Positions 17,523 through 26,814 of a DNA stretch of 64,000 bases are shown here, one piece after another. The notes below the pieces were generated by a model. The model had not been told where the DNA came from. It ran no database searches and worked only from the letters and a program-made list of their open reading frames with translations. The position numbers and the translations under genes were made by a program. How positions within the stretch are numbered: the first letter of the stretch is position 1; each line of letters opens with the position of its first letter. Where the stretch lies: contig CACOSS010000002.1 in the NCBI GenBank assembly GCA_902629955.1, positions 1 to 64,000 of the forward strand, given 5' to 3'. The DNA comes from an uncultured Pelagibacteraceae bacterium. GTDB taxonomy: Bacteria > Pseudomonadota > Alphaproteobacteria > Pelagibacterales > Pelagibacteraceae.

Positions 17523-18254
17523 ATGAGAATTCTTATAATTATTTTTATATTTTTTTCCTATTATTCAACACTTAATGCAGATGAAATATTTAATCTTATT
17601 AAAATTCCAAATTTAGAGGTTTTTAATCTAGATAGTAAAAATAAAGTCAAATATTTAAGTTTAAAAAAAAATTTTACAATTGGTGCGACTAAAAATATTA
17701 CTTGTGACAAAGCAAATGCAAATAATCTTAAAAAAAAATATCAAATAATTAAAAAAAACTTAGATATTTATAATTATGAATTTTTAACAAAAAATAATAT
17801 TAGGTTTGTTGTACTGTGCGAAAATTTATCTATATCAGGTATTGGAACAGCAGGTATTCCCGATATACAAAAAAGAACTTTAATATTAAATATAAATTTT
17901 AATCCAAACTATTTTGAAAGAGTTATACATCATGAAGTTTTTCATATGATATATAACAGCAACCCAAATTTATTTGATGAAAATATATGGAAAAATTTCA
18001 ATGATAAATCGTTTCAGTACGCAGGATGTTCTATATGTTCTGATAGTATTGGTTTAGATGAATATAAAAAAACTAATGGTTTCATTACTGAATATTCTAA
18101 AACTATTCCCTCGGAAGATATGGCTGAAATATATAGTTTTATTATTAAAAAAGAAAATATTTTAACAAACCTTTCCGAGAAAGATGAAAAACTAAAAAAA
18201 AAAATAAATTTTATAAAAAATTCTATAAATAAAATAGATAGTCGAATATTTTAA
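17523..18254 (+). CDS. Exported HExxH protein, putative zinc metallopeptidase
   Basis: A 243-residue protein with a signal peptide (RILIIIFIFFSYYSTLNADE). The central segment FERVIHHEVFHMIYNSNP carries HEVFH, the zinc-binding HExxH consensus, and a later segment SKTIPSEDMAEIYS is a plausible site for the third (glutamate) ligand. Two cysteines in YAGCSICSDS could form a disulfide or bind metal. The next gene, a membrane-anchored cyclophilin, begins at the base after its stop, so both probably act in the periplasm. I do not recognise a named family. Base composition matches the neighbours. Confidence 0.72.
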   Translation: MRILIIIFIFFSYYSTLNADEIFNLIKIPNLEVFNLDSKNKVKYLSLKKNFTIGATKNITCDKANANNLKKKYQIIKKNLDIYNYEFLTKNNIRFVVLCENLSISGIGTAGIPDIQKRTLILNINFNPNYFERVIHHEVFHMIYNSNPNLFDENIWKNFNDKSFQYAGCSICSDSIGLDEYKKTNGFITEYSKTIPSEDMAEIYSFIIKKENILTNLSEKDEKLKKKINFIKNSINKIDSRIF

Positions 18255-18899
18255 ATGATTAAAAAAATTAAAGCATCTATATCAGAAAAAATATTATTAT
18301 TATTTTTAATTTTACTAAGTATTTTTTCTTTTGGTTTTTTTTATAGTATAAAAAATAAATGTCTATTTGTTGATAAAGTAAATTTAGAAAACCGAAATTT
18401 TATCGACAAAGAAAATGTTATTTTAATGAAGGTGGAATGTGGTTTGGTCGTTATTAGATTATTTCCTGAAAGTTCACCAAATTCAGTAAAAAGATTTAAA
18501 TTATTAACTGAAAAGGGCTTGTATAATAATTCAGCTTTTTACAAAGTTATAGAAGACACATTAATTCAAGCAGGAGATATTGAGTACGGAAATATTGAAA
18601 ATATAGATTATGTAAAGGTTGGTAGTGGAAAATCAGGATTAGGGAATTTAAAATCTGAAATAAATGAAGATTTTAAATTTACTGCAGGTTCTGTTGCTAT
18701 GGCTCGTGGTGATGATTTTGATACTGAGGACAGTGAATTTTTTATTATATTAAAAGATATACCAATTTATAATGGTGAATATACTCCAATAGGCAAAGTA
18801 ATTCTTGGCTTAGATGCTCTTAAAAAAATAAAAAAAGGGAACAAATCAAACTACGTTTTAAGACCTGATTATATTAAAAAACTAAAATTAATTGATTAA
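18255..18899 (+). CDS. Membrane-anchored cyclophilin-type peptidyl-prolyl isomerase
   Basis: A 214-residue protein with one N-terminal membrane helix (about residues 14-31, ILLLFLILLSIFSFGFFY) and a cyclophilin domain: LFPESSPNSVKRFKLL, GLYNNSAFYKVIEDTLIQAGD, GSVAMARGDDFDTEDSEFFIIL and YTPIGKVILGLDALKKI. The catalytic arginine position of human CypA (HRVI) reads YKVI here and the FxxQ block is altered, so catalytic activity may be reduced. It would fold periplasmic proteins while tethered to the inner membrane. Translationally adjacent to the HExxH gene; its end overlaps the convergent fadN by 12 bases. Confidence 0.85.
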   Translation: MIKKIKASISEKILLLFLILLSIFSFGFFYSIKNKCLFVDKVNLENRNFIDKENVILMKVECGLVVIRLFPESSPNSVKRFKLLTEKGLYNNSAFYKVIEDTLIQAGDIEYGNIENIDYVKVGSGKSGLGNLKSEINEDFKFTAGSVAMARGDDFDTEDSEFFIILKDIPIYNGEYTPIGKVILGLDALKKIKKGNKSNYVLRPDYIKKLKLID

Positions 18900-21110
18900 T
18901 GGTTTTCCAGTTGCAAGTGTGTGCTTTATTCTTTGTTGTGTTTTTTCAGTTTGTATAAGTCTCATAAAAGCTTCAAGTTCTAGATTGTAAAGATCATCTT
19001 CACTAAGCTGTTTATCTATTGTTGTATCTCCTCCGCTTAAGACATTTGCTAATTCTTCTCCAACTTTAAATCCGTGATCCAAAATAATTTTGTCATTATA
19101 AAGCTTTTCTAACGATTTTATCATTTTATCTTTTAATGGTTTGCCTGAAAGTTTAAATGTGCACTCTTTTGGCGGTTGGAAATTTTTATTTTCCTCTAAT
19201 AATTTTTTTGCTTCTTCAAAAAGACTATTTCTATTCATAACTTTTTTATCTTCAGGTCTTAAAAATTTTAAAGGCAAAGCCTCTACAGTTGAAGTTGCTG
19301 TTTTAGCATAACCAATAATATTAAAAACTTGAAGAGGAGCATAATCTGGGTCTTTCTTTGCCTCATCTGTTTGCGACCATCTCCATAAAACTTCTTTACA
19401 TCCCCCTCCTGCCGGTACCACTCCAACACCAGTTTCAACTAAACCCATTACTATGTTTGTATGTGAGACTACAAAATTGGATTGAATTGCTACCTCCTCT
19501 CCTCCACCTAAGACTAGACCAGATGGGGCCGATATTACCGGATATTTAGAATACTTTAAATGCTTACAGGTTTGCTGAAAATATTTTATAAACTTTTCTA
19601 TAGATTTAAAATCTCCTTTTTCCACAAATTCCATTGTGTATTTTAAATTAACTCCTGCTGAAAATTGCATACTCTCATTAATTATAATTAAAGGTTTATC
19701 GGTAGCGTTTTTTAATGCATCCATTGAGTCATAATCTAAAGCACAAGCTTTAGTGGTAAATTCAACAATATTGAAATCCTTAAATCTAAATATATCAGCC
19801 GATTTGTTTTTATCGATTTTAATTGCTGTTGGTTTGATTTTACCCAGAGTTTCAATATCTGTATAAAGCTGTCTTTGACCATAAAAATTTTCATTTTTTG
19901 TTTTTGATAAATTTTCTAAAAAAGAGTTTCCTTTTACATCTCCTACTCTATCAAAAAAGTTTTTAACCCCAATTGATTTTAACATTTCAAATGGTCCCAT
20001 CGACCAGTTAAAACCAAGCCTCATAGCTTCATCGATATCATTAAATTTGTCTGTAATACCAGGAACTAAAGAAGACGAGTATTTTATGATTTGTGAAATT
20101 ACTGACCAAGCATATTCACCAAATTTATCTTTTCTGCTTATTAACAAATGTAAATCTACTTTTTCTATACCTAATTCAATTTTTTTGGAAGTTGAGTATT
20201 CTCCTGTTTGTAAATTTATCGCTTCTAATATTTTTTTATTTTCTTTTTTGTTCATTCGATAGAAACCACCTTTACCTTTTCTACCAGTGTATCCATCTTT
20301 AATTAGTTTAGTGATTAATGGAATTTCTTTTGCAACTTTTTGAAATGGGTCAGTTTCAGGTAATTCTTTTATAAAACTTTTTAAAACATCCGACATTAAA
20401 TCAATACCAATTAAATCATATAATCCAAATACACCTGTCTTCGGAATGCCCATTGGTCTACCAAAAATTGCATCTGCTTCCTCAATAGACAAATTCATTT
20501 TAAATGCTTCTGTCATTGCTACTTGCATAGCAAATACACCAATTCTATTTCCTAAAAATCCAGGTGTATCGTTACAAACTATAGCTCCTTTACCAAGCTC
20601 ATGTTCACAAAATTTTTTGAGGTAATTGATTTTATCTAAATCTGAACTTTTACTTTTGACAATTTCTAAGAGCCCCATGTATCTTACAGGATTAAAAAAA
20701 TGGGTAATGCAGAAATCTTTTTTATCTTCTTCAGTCAATTTTTCAGACAAAACACTTATAGGAATAGATGAAGTGTTTGAAGATACGATTGTGTTTTTTT
20801 TTCTAGTATCAAATATTTTTTTATAAATATTATGTTTTATATCAATTCTTTCTACAACAGCTTCAACAATCCAATCTGCATCTGCGACTTCTTTAAAATC
20901 ATCATTTATGTTTCCAACACTGATTCCATCAATTTTTGATTTATCAATTAGTAAAGGTGGTCTAGATTTTTGAATTCTTTCTTTTGCTTTTTGACTTATT
21001 TCTGTTGTTAAATCTAATAAGGTAACTGGAACATTAGCATTACAAAGATGTGCAGCAATTCCGCTTCCCATTGTACCAGATCCAATAACAACAACTTTAT
21101 TTATTTTCAT
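18888..21110 (-). CDS. fadN: FadN-type 3-hydroxyacyl-CoA dehydrogenase/enoyl-CoA hydratase fusion
   Basis: A 740-residue bifunctional beta-oxidation protein with the dehydrogenase first. The NAD-binding Rossmann motif is at the very N-terminus (VVVIGSGTMGSGIAAHL), followed by VSSNTSSIPIS, THFFNPVRYMGLLEI and FLGNRIG, a second dehydrogenase C-terminal domain near 310-400, and then a crotonase-type domain (about 440-740) with SAGVNLKYTMEF and LVLGGGEEVAIQS. This order matches Bacillus FadN and is reversed relative to FadB/FadJ. It hydrates and oxidises acyl-CoA intermediates. It is divergent from the thiolase gene (32-bp spacer), forming a compact beta-oxidation pair. Confidence 0.9.
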   Translation of the reverse strand: MKINKVVVIGSGTMGSGIAAHLCNANVPVTLLDLTTEISQKAKERIQKSRPPLLIDKSKIDGISVGNINDDFKEVADADWIVEAVVERIDIKHNIYKKIFDTRKKNTIVSSNTSSIPISVLSEKLTEEDKKDFCITHFFNPVRYMGLLEIVKSKSSDLDKINYLKKFCEHELGKGAIVCNDTPGFLGNRIGVFAMQVAMTEAFKMNLSIEEADAIFGRPMGIPKTGVFGLYDLIGIDLMSDVLKSFIKELPETDPFQKVAKEIPLITKLIKDGYTGRKGKGGFYRMNKKENKKILEAINLQTGEYSTSKKIELGIEKVDLHLLISRKDKFGEYAWSVISQIIKYSSSLVPGITDKFNDIDEAMRLGFNWSMGPFEMLKSIGVKNFFDRVGDVKGNSFLENLSKTKNENFYGQRQLYTDIETLGKIKPTAIKIDKNKSADIFRFKDFNIVEFTTKACALDYDSMDALKNATDKPLIIINESMQFSAGVNLKYTMEFVEKGDFKSIEKFIKYFQQTCKHLKYSKYPVISAPSGLVLGGGEEVAIQSNFVVSHTNIVMGLVETGVGVVPAGGGCKEVLWRWSQTDEAKKDPDYAPLQVFNIIGYAKTATSTVEALPLKFLRPEDKKVMNRNSLFEEAKKLLEENKNFQPPKECTFKLSGKPLKDKMIKSLEKLYNDKIILDHGFKVGEELANVLSGGDTTIDKQLSEDDLYNLELEAFMRLIQTEKTQQRIKHTLATGKPLIN

Positions 21111-21126
21111 AAAAGAAATATTTATA

Positions 21127-21132
21127 TATAAT
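21127..21132 (+). promoter_or_regulatory. Candidate -10 element for the thiolase gene
   Basis: A perfect TATAAT ends 10 bases before the thiolase ATG, inside the 32-bp divergent spacer with fadN. Use of this box would give only a 2-4 nt leader. Resembles the argE arrangement. Candidate only, since the spacer is nearly all A/T. Confidence 0.35.
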
Positions 21133-21142
21133 AAAATCTAAT

Positions 21143-22267
21143 ATGTTTAAATCAGTTATTGTAGGTTATTCTAGATCTCCTTTTACGATGGCAAAAAAAG
21201 GTGCTCTTATTAATGTGAAACCTGTCCATATGTTAGCTGAAGTGATTAAGAAACTAATAATTCAATCTAATGTAAAAAAAGAAGATATTGAAGATGTGGT
21301 TGTTGGATGCGCTTTTCAGGTAGGAGAACAATGTTTTAATATTGGTAAACTTGTAACTTTTTTAGCAGATATGAATATTAAAACATCTGGAATGACTGTT
21401 GACAGATGGTGTGGATCATCTATGGAGGCAGTACATATAGCTGCTGGTAAAATAGCGATGGGATCAGGGAAAATGTTTATTTGTGGTGGTGTAGAAAGCA
21501 TGACAAGAGTAAAAACTGGTTTTGACTCTGTTCCATATCCTTTTTCCGAAAAACAAAACCCTAATGTTTATTTTTCAATGGGAACAACAGCAGAAAATGT
21601 TGCAAAAAAATATAAAATTTCAAGAACAGAACAGCAGGAGTTTTCAATATTAAGTCATCAAAAGGCTTATAACGCACAAACAAATGGAAACTTTAAAAGT
21701 GAAATTGTAAAAATTTATGATTGCGAAAAAGATGATAATATTAGACCAAATAGCGATCAAGAAAAATTGGATAAACTTAAATTAGCTTTTGATAGCGAAG
21801 GAACTGTAACCGCAGCAACTTCTTCTCCTTTAACAGATGGTGCTGCGGCAACTTTAATTTGTGAGGAAAATTATGCAAAAGAAAATAATTTACCAATTTT
21901 AGGTAGAATTATTTCAAGTGCAGTTGAGGGATGTGATCCAAACTTTATGGGATTAGGTCCAATATTTGCATCTAAAAAAGCATTGAAAAGGGCAAATCTT
22001 TCAATAAATAAAATCGATATTGTCGAGTTAAATGAAGCATTCGCTTCTCAAGCTTTAGCATGTATTAAAGATTTAGGAATAGATATTAATAAAGTGAACA
22101 TAGATGGAGGTGCATTAGCATTGGGACATCCTTTGGGGGCCACAGGTGCAAGAATAACAGGTAAAGCCGCAATGTTATTGAGGCGTGAAAATAAAAAATA
22201 TGCGCTTTCCACACAATGTATAGGTTTAGGGATGGGAATAGCTACTATTATTGAGTCTATAAATTAA
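21143..22267 (+). CDS. fadA: Acetyl-CoA C-acyltransferase (thiolase)
   Basis: A 374-residue thiolase, slightly shorter than the usual 390. The acylated cysteine lies in DRWCGSSMEAVHIAAG (residue about 92), the catalytic histidine in GGALALGHPLGATGARI, and the second cysteine in STQCIGLGMGIA. FNIGKLVTFLADM and VELNEAFASQALA are additional family marks. It cleaves 3-ketoacyl-CoA to acetyl-CoA in fatty-acid degradation and pairs with the divergent fadN. An acyl-CoA dehydrogenase and ligase for the pathway are not in this window. Its stop is directly followed by the stop of the convergent potC, with zero bases between. Confidence 0.92.
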   Translation: MFKSVIVGYSRSPFTMAKKGALINVKPVHMLAEVIKKLIIQSNVKKEDIEDVVVGCAFQVGEQCFNIGKLVTFLADMNIKTSGMTVDRWCGSSMEAVHIAAGKIAMGSGKMFICGGVESMTRVKTGFDSVPYPFSEKQNPNVYFSMGTTAENVAKKYKISRTEQQEFSILSHQKAYNAQTNGNFKSEIVKIYDCEKDDNIRPNSDQEKLDKLKLAFDSEGTVTAATSSPLTDGAAATLICEENYAKENNLPILGRIISSAVEGCDPNFMGLGPIFASKKALKRANLSINKIDIVELNEAFASQALACIKDLGIDINKVNIDGGALALGHPLGATGARITGKAAMLLRRENKKYALSTQCIGLGMGIATIIESIN

Positions 22268-23122
22268 TTATCTACTTATTCCTCTTATTCTTTCAGATCT
22301 TCTTCTAAGTAATTCTGCAGTGACAAGTATTAAAGTGGATAAAACAATCAAACACGTAGCAACCGCAAGTATAGTTGGACTCAATTGCTCTCTTAATCCA
22401 GTCCACATTTGTATAGGAATAGTTGTATTTTCTAAACCTGCTAGAAATAATACTACTACTACTTCATCAAAAGATGTAACAAATGCAAATAGTCCACCTG
22501 AAATAACTCCTGGTAGAATCAAGGGAAGTGTAATTTTCATAAAAGTATTAACTGGATCGCTTCCTAAACTTGATGCAGCTCTAGTTACACTGTGATCAAA
22601 ACCAGATAATGTTGCAGTAACAGTAATTACTACAAATGGAGTTCCTAACACAATATGGGCTAAAATTATTCCCGTATGTGTGGCGGCTAGTCCCGCTTTT
22701 GCCATAAAGAAAAATATTGCAACACCAGAAATAATTAATGGAACAATCATTGGAGATATTAGTGTGGCCATTATTATTCCTTTGTAAGGCATGTGCCTGC
22801 TACTCAAACCTAAAGCTGCTACAGTTCCAAGAATAACAGATCCTAAAGTAGCAAATATTGCAATTATAAAACTATTTTTTGTTGCAAGTCCCCAGGGATT
22901 TTTTGTTCCATATATCATGTCCTTGTACCATCTTAATGAAAAAGCGTCAGGATCTAATCTTTTCATTCCATCCGAAAAAACTAAAAACTCTTCAGCATTA
23001 AATGATAATGGAAAAATTACAAATAATGGTGCAATTAAAAAGAAAAATACACACGTGCAAATAAAGATATAAAAATAATGCCAAATTCTGTATCTTGCTT
23101 CAGTATACTTTGGTAATGCCAT
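22268..23122 (-). CDS. potC: Polyamine-type ABC transporter permease (PotC-like)
   Basis: A 284-residue inner-membrane permease with about six helices. The cytoplasmic EAA loop that contacts the ATPase is seen as TRAASSLGSDPVNTFMKITLPLILPGV. The segment FNAEEFLVFSDGMKRLDPDAFSLRWY after the first helix is typical of PotC/PotI. Last gene of the - strand pot unit (potA, potD, potB, potC), two bases after potB. It moves spermidine/putrescine or a similar cation with PotB; substrate inferred from family. Confidence 0.88.
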   Translation of the reverse strand: MALPKYTEARYRIWHYFYIFICTCVFFFLIAPLFVIFPLSFNAEEFLVFSDGMKRLDPDAFSLRWYKDMIYGTKNPWGLATKNSFIIAIFATLGSVILGTVAALGLSSRHMPYKGIIMATLISPMIVPLIISGVAIFFFMAKAGLAATHTGIILAHIVLGTPFVVITVTATLSGFDHSVTRAASSLGSDPVNTFMKITLPLILPGVISGGLFAFVTSFDEVVVVLFLAGLENTTIPIQMWTGLREQLSPTILAVATCLIVLSTLILVTAELLRRRSERIRGISR

Positions 23123-23124
23123 AA

Positions 23125-24378
23125 TTATCCTAATTTTATATTATCAACCCCAACTAATTTATTATAAACCCAATAAACAACTAAAACTCCTGTTAGTAAC
23201 ATTAATCCCATTGCAGACGCAAAACTCCAATCTAAAGTACTTTTCATATGAAAGGCGATTTGGTTACTTATCAGCGTTCCAGACGCTCCGCCAACTAATG
23301 CGGGTGTAATATAATACCCAATTGCCAATATAAATACTAACAAACACCCTGCACCTATGCCTGGAATTGTTAGAGGAAAATAAATTTTCCAAAAAGCCAC
23401 AAATGGCGTTCCACCTAACGATTTTCCAGCCCTCATTAAGCTTGGCGATATTGTTTTCATTACACTGTACAAAGGTAAAACCATAAATGGCAATAAGATT
23501 TGAGTCATTGCAACATATGTACCGGTTTTGTTGTACATCATTTCTGGTCTATTATCGTTTGCGACCAGACCAATCCATACAAAGAAATCGTTTACTATTC
23601 CTTGCTGCTGTAACAATATCATCCAACTAGCTGTTCTAACTAACAATGAAGTCCAGAAAGGAAGAAGTACACAAATCATAAGAAGATTACTATATTTCAT
23701 TGGCAAGGTTGCTAACAAATGTGCAATTGGATAAGCCATTAAAAAACAAAACACAGTTACAAAAAAAGCAACCTCTAATGTTCTTAACCATAGAACTCTG
23801 TGTACTCTTCTGTCCTCTGAAACTTGTGAAATATTCCCATCTTCATTTTCAAACATATCCATTGCTTTAAGATATTTCGCGTAAGTAATATCTGGAGCTC
23901 TTCTTTTAATTGCTCTCCAGTATTCAACATTAGCCCAACGCTTATGAACAGCCATAATCTGCTCTTTATAGTTTTCGTTCTCAAATTTTTTCATTTTTCT
24001 TTTAAGTTTTTTCAAAATACTTTTAAATCCATTTTTTTCATAATTTAATTGTGTTGCTAATTTACCAAAAGTTTTTTGTTCAACTAAAAGTTTATAATCA
24101 ATATAAAATGCTTCAAAAACTTCTTCTGGAGGCAGGTCTTTACCGTCCCATTTTTCCATAGCTTTATATGTTTTGGGAAGCATGTTTGTGACCATTCTGT
24201 CATCTACACTTCTAAAAAGCATATCACCAATTGGAAATATATATGTGATTATTAAGAAAAGTAATAATGGTGCAACTAGTAAGAATGCTTTAATTTTATT
24301 TTTTTTTTCAGCTTTCTTTAAGCTTACTTCTAAAGGAATTCCGTCAGTCGTTAAAATTTGTTTTGTTTCATTGCTCAT
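23125..24378 (-). CDS. potB: Polyamine-type ABC transporter permease with large periplasmic insert (PotB-like)
   Basis: A 417-residue permease. Helix 1 (about 32-52, LLVAPLLLFLIITYIF) is separated from the remaining five helices by a charged, lysine-rich segment of roughly 145 residues (LPKTYKAMEKWDGKDLP through NISQVSEDRRVHRV), longer than in E. coli PotB (about 275 aa in total). The EAA loop reads RAGKSLGGTPFVAFWKIYFPLTIPG. The insert should lie in the periplasm, perhaps contacting the binding protein; long variants exist in related alphaproteobacterial systems. The ATG comes only about 6 nt after the U-tract of the upstream terminator, with no clear ribosome site. Confidence 0.87.
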   Translation of the reverse strand: MSNETKQILTTDGIPLEVSLKKAEKKNKIKAFLLVAPLLLFLIITYIFPIGDMLFRSVDDRMVTNMLPKTYKAMEKWDGKDLPPEEVFEAFYIDYKLLVEQKTFGKLATQLNYEKNGFKSILKKLKRKMKKFENENYKEQIMAVHKRWANVEYWRAIKRRAPDITYAKYLKAMDMFENEDGNISQVSEDRRVHRVLWLRTLEVAFFVTVFCFLMAYPIAHLLATLPMKYSNLLMICVLLPFWTSLLVRTASWMILLQQQGIVNDFFVWIGLVANDNRPEMMYNKTGTYVAMTQILLPFMVLPLYSVMKTISPSLMRAGKSLGGTPFVAFWKIYFPLTIPGIGAGCLLVFILAIGYYITPALVGGASGTLISNQIAFHMKSTLDWSFASAMGLMLLTGVLVVYWVYNKLVGVDNIKLG

Positions 24379-24383
24379 AAAAT

Positions 24384-24410
24384 AAAAAGGGCGGTTATTA
24401 AAACCGCCCT
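24384..24410 (-). terminator. Intercistronic terminator between potD and potB
   Basis: Perfect 9-bp stem AGGGCGGTT / AACCGCCCT with a 5-nt loop, followed on the - strand by TTTTT. It lies 36 bases past the potD stop and about 6 bases before the potB start. Most transcripts of the binding protein probably end here, with the permeases made by read-through. Confidence 0.88.
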
Positions 24411-24446
24411 AAATATATTATATAATCTTAGTCTTTAAAACTTAAA

Positions 24447-25562
24447 TTATAGTCCTGCTTTCATTGCTTCCCATTTTTCACCAAGTTCTGTTCCATTATC
24501 AGCCCAGAATATTGGATCTACTAAGAAGAAATTTTTAGTATTTTGTGGTGCAGTTGGCATTTGTGGTACCATGTTTGTTTTACCGTCTTTATACCAAGGC
24601 TCACCTGCTTCCATAACTTTTAGAGATGATTTTCTCCAAGGAGCGTAAGCAATATACTTAGCACTTCCTGCTAACATCTCTGTACTTGTCATCATTGCAA
24701 GAGCTTTTTTAGCATCAGCTTCGTTTGGTCCGCCTTTTACTAATACAAAGTATTCGTAATCAAGACCTTGACCATCCCAAACCTGTTTGATTGGAGCACC
24801 TTCACCAACTTCTGCGTTGAAAAATCTTCCATTCCAACCAGTAGCCATTACTACTTCACCTGAAACTAATAGTTCAGGTGGTTGAGCACCTGCTGACCAA
24901 AATACACATCCACCTTTAGGATCTGTGCAAAGCTTTTTGATCTTGTCCATTGCTCTCTGTACACCTTTTTCAGATTCTAGAGCTTCGTAGATTTTTGCTC
25001 CACCTTTTCCAGGTTTGATACCATCAGCAGCTAGCGCAATTTCTAAATTTGTAAGTGCACTTTTGTAGATAGCTCTTTTGCCAGGAAATTTTTTAGTGTT
25101 AAAGAAATCTTTGATAGTCTTTGGAGTACCTTTAACATTTTCCGTGTTGTAAGCATAATTCCAAGAATATAAAATATTTCCTACTGCACATTTGCTAGGC
25201 ATTGGCGCAAAGAAATCTTTACTTGCTGGAGTTCCATCAGGTGCTGGTGGAAAGTCTTTGTCAAAATCAAACTCAACAAATAAACCTTCATCGCATCCTG
25301 TGATAGTATCCATTGCAAATACGTCAATTATATCCCACGTTATTTTACCAGCTTCTTTTTGTGCTTTAATCTCAGATAATCCACCTGAATAATCCACCCA
25401 GTTAATTTCTATACCAAGTTTCTTAGCAGTAGGATCTCCGTAACCCAACTTTTGAGACTCTGTGTAAGCTCCACCCCATGACACTGCAGTTACTGCAAAT
25501 GCCGAAGATGTTACTGAAAGAGCAAAAGAAAGGGCAAGTAATAATTTACTTAATTTTTTCAT
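24447..25562 (-). CDS. potD: Polyamine-type ABC transporter substrate-binding protein (PotD/PotF-like)
   Basis: A 371-residue periplasmic protein with a Sec signal peptide (KLLLALSFALSVTSSAFA). The mature part begins AVSWGGAYTESQ and contains EINWVDYSGGLSEIKAQKEAGKITWDIIDV, a pattern of the spermidine/putrescine-type extracellular binding family. Paired cysteines (GCDEG, PSKCAVG, LCTDPKGGC) may form disulfides. Strong ribosome site GGAGG before the start, a palindromic CGTTTAAACG just upstream, and a terminator after the stop suggest it is expressed far above the permeases. Ligand could be a polyamine or another small compound. Confidence 0.87.
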   Translation of the reverse strand: MKKLSKLLLALSFALSVTSSAFAVTAVSWGGAYTESQKLGYGDPTAKKLGIEINWVDYSGGLSEIKAQKEAGKITWDIIDVFAMDTITGCDEGLFVEFDFDKDFPPAPDGTPASKDFFAPMPSKCAVGNILYSWNYAYNTENVKGTPKTIKDFFNTKKFPGKRAIYKSALTNLEIALAADGIKPGKGGAKIYEALESEKGVQRAMDKIKKLCTDPKGGCVFWSAGAQPPELLVSGEVVMATGWNGRFFNAEVGEGAPIKQVWDGQGLDYEYFVLVKGGPNEADAKKALAMMTSTEMLAGSAKYIAYAPWRKSSLKVMEAGEPWYKDGKTNMVPQMPTAPQNTKNFFLVDPIFWADNGTELGEKWEAMKAGL

Positions 25563-25570
25563 TTATCCTC

Positions 25571-25580
25571 CGTTTAAACG
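25571..25580. promoter_or_regulatory. 10-bp palindrome at the potD ribosome site
   Basis: CGTTTAAACG is a perfect palindrome directly 5' of the GGAGG Shine-Dalgarno of potD, inside the 128-bp gap between potA and potD. It may be an operator or a leader element. In such AT-rich DNA the two CG dinucleotides make it stand out, but no protein is known to bind it here. Confidence 0.3.
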
Positions 25581-25690
25581 TTTTTTTTAAAAACATAATT
25601 ACAACAAGTAAAAAAAATGGAGTCAACCTCGTATTTGCTTAAAATACATTGAATTAGAGCAGATAATGATGTGAATAATTATAAAATAGT

Positions 25691-26776
25691 TTATTTTGGG
25701 TCCAAAGCTCTTGCGTCAGCTGAGTCCCAGCTAATATTTATTATATTGCCAAGTTTAATGTCTAAATTTTGAGAGCTATTTGGAACTTTTAGAATAAATT
25801 CAGAATTTCCAAGAACATTTAATCTTACTCTAGTATGGTCGCCGTGATAAATAACTTCTTCAATTTTTCCCTTATGATTATTGTCCATTTTTTGAGAAGG
25901 ATTTATTAAAGCTCTTTCGGGTCTTATAGAAACTGTAGTTTTATCACCTGTTGATTTAACGTTTATGGGATTAGCAACTATTTCTCCTTCTTTTAATTTA
26001 ACTTTGCATTTTCCGTTTGAAATATCTGAAACTTCGCCCTGAAAAGTATTATTTTCTCCAATAAATTCTGCTACAAATGAATTCACCGGTTCTTCATATA
26101 ATTTATCTGGTGAAGATAATTGTTGAACTTTACCATCATTGAATACTGCAATTCTATTTGACATTGTTAATGCCTCACCTTGATCATGAGTCACATATAC
26201 AACTGTTACACCTATGCTTTCATGGATATGTTTTATTTCATATTGCATGCTTTCTCTCAAGTTTTTATCTAAAGCACCTAATGGTTCATCCATTAAAACA
26301 ACAGCAGGATCAAAAACTAAAGCACGAGCAACAGCAACTCTTTGTTGTTGTCCACCAGACAATTGTCCTGGCATTCTATTTTCAAAACCAGTTAGAGAAA
26401 CCATAGACAATGCTTTATCGACTTTTTTATCAATTTCATCTTTTGGAACTTTTCTTACGTTTAGTGGAAAAGCTAAATTTTCATAAACAGTCATATGCGG
26501 AAACAATGCATAATTTTGGAAAACCATTCCAATTCCTCTTTTATGTGGAGGAATATTTGAAATTGGATTTGAGTCTAAATAAATCTCGCCATTTGTAGGA
26601 GTTTCAAAACCTGCCAACATCATTAAGCAAGTTGTCTTACCAGAACCTGATGGCCCAAGCATTGTAATAAATTCACCTTCAGCAATGTCTAAATTAAGAT
26701 CTTTAACAACTAAAACTTTACCGTCGTAACTTTTATCAACTTTATCGAATTTGACGAATTGTGAATTCTTAGACAT
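25691..26776 (-). CDS. potA: Polyamine-type ABC transporter ATPase (PotA-like)
   Basis: A 361-residue ABC ATPase: Walker A GPSGSGKTTCLMML, Q-loop FQNYALFPHMTVYENLAFPL, signature LSGGQQQRVAVARAL, Walker B VVLMDEPLGALD and switch histidine VTHDQ, then a C-terminal TOBE-type regulatory domain (about 240-361, e.g. FIGENNTFQGEVSDI, SIRPERALI). It energises the potBC permeases. First gene of the transport unit; the 128-bp space to potD carries potD's own ribosome site and perhaps a promoter. Upstream lies the DoeA-like gene (38-bp gap). Confidence 0.93.
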   Translation of the reverse strand: MSKNSQFVKFDKVDKSYDGKVLVVKDLNLDIAEGEFITMLGPSGSGKTTCLMMLAGFETPTNGEIYLDSNPISNIPPHKRGIGMVFQNYALFPHMTVYENLAFPLNVRKVPKDEIDKKVDKALSMVSLTGFENRMPGQLSGGQQQRVAVARALVFDPAVVLMDEPLGALDKNLRESMQYEIKHIHESIGVTVVYVTHDQGEALTMSNRIAVFNDGKVQQLSSPDKLYEEPVNSFVAEFIGENNTFQGEVSDISNGKCKVKLKEGEIVANPINVKSTGDKTTVSIRPERALINPSQKMDNNHKGKIEEVIYHGDHTRVRLNVLGNSEFILKVPNSSQNLDIKLGNIINISWDSADARALDPK

Positions 26777-26814
26777 AAAGTTGTTTTAAAACATTTGTAT
26801 GATGGTTTTTCAAG

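Noticed and set aside
25571-25580. Restriction-modification or recombination site (CGTTTAAACG)
   Set aside because: No associated methylase or recombinase; listed only as a candidate operator.
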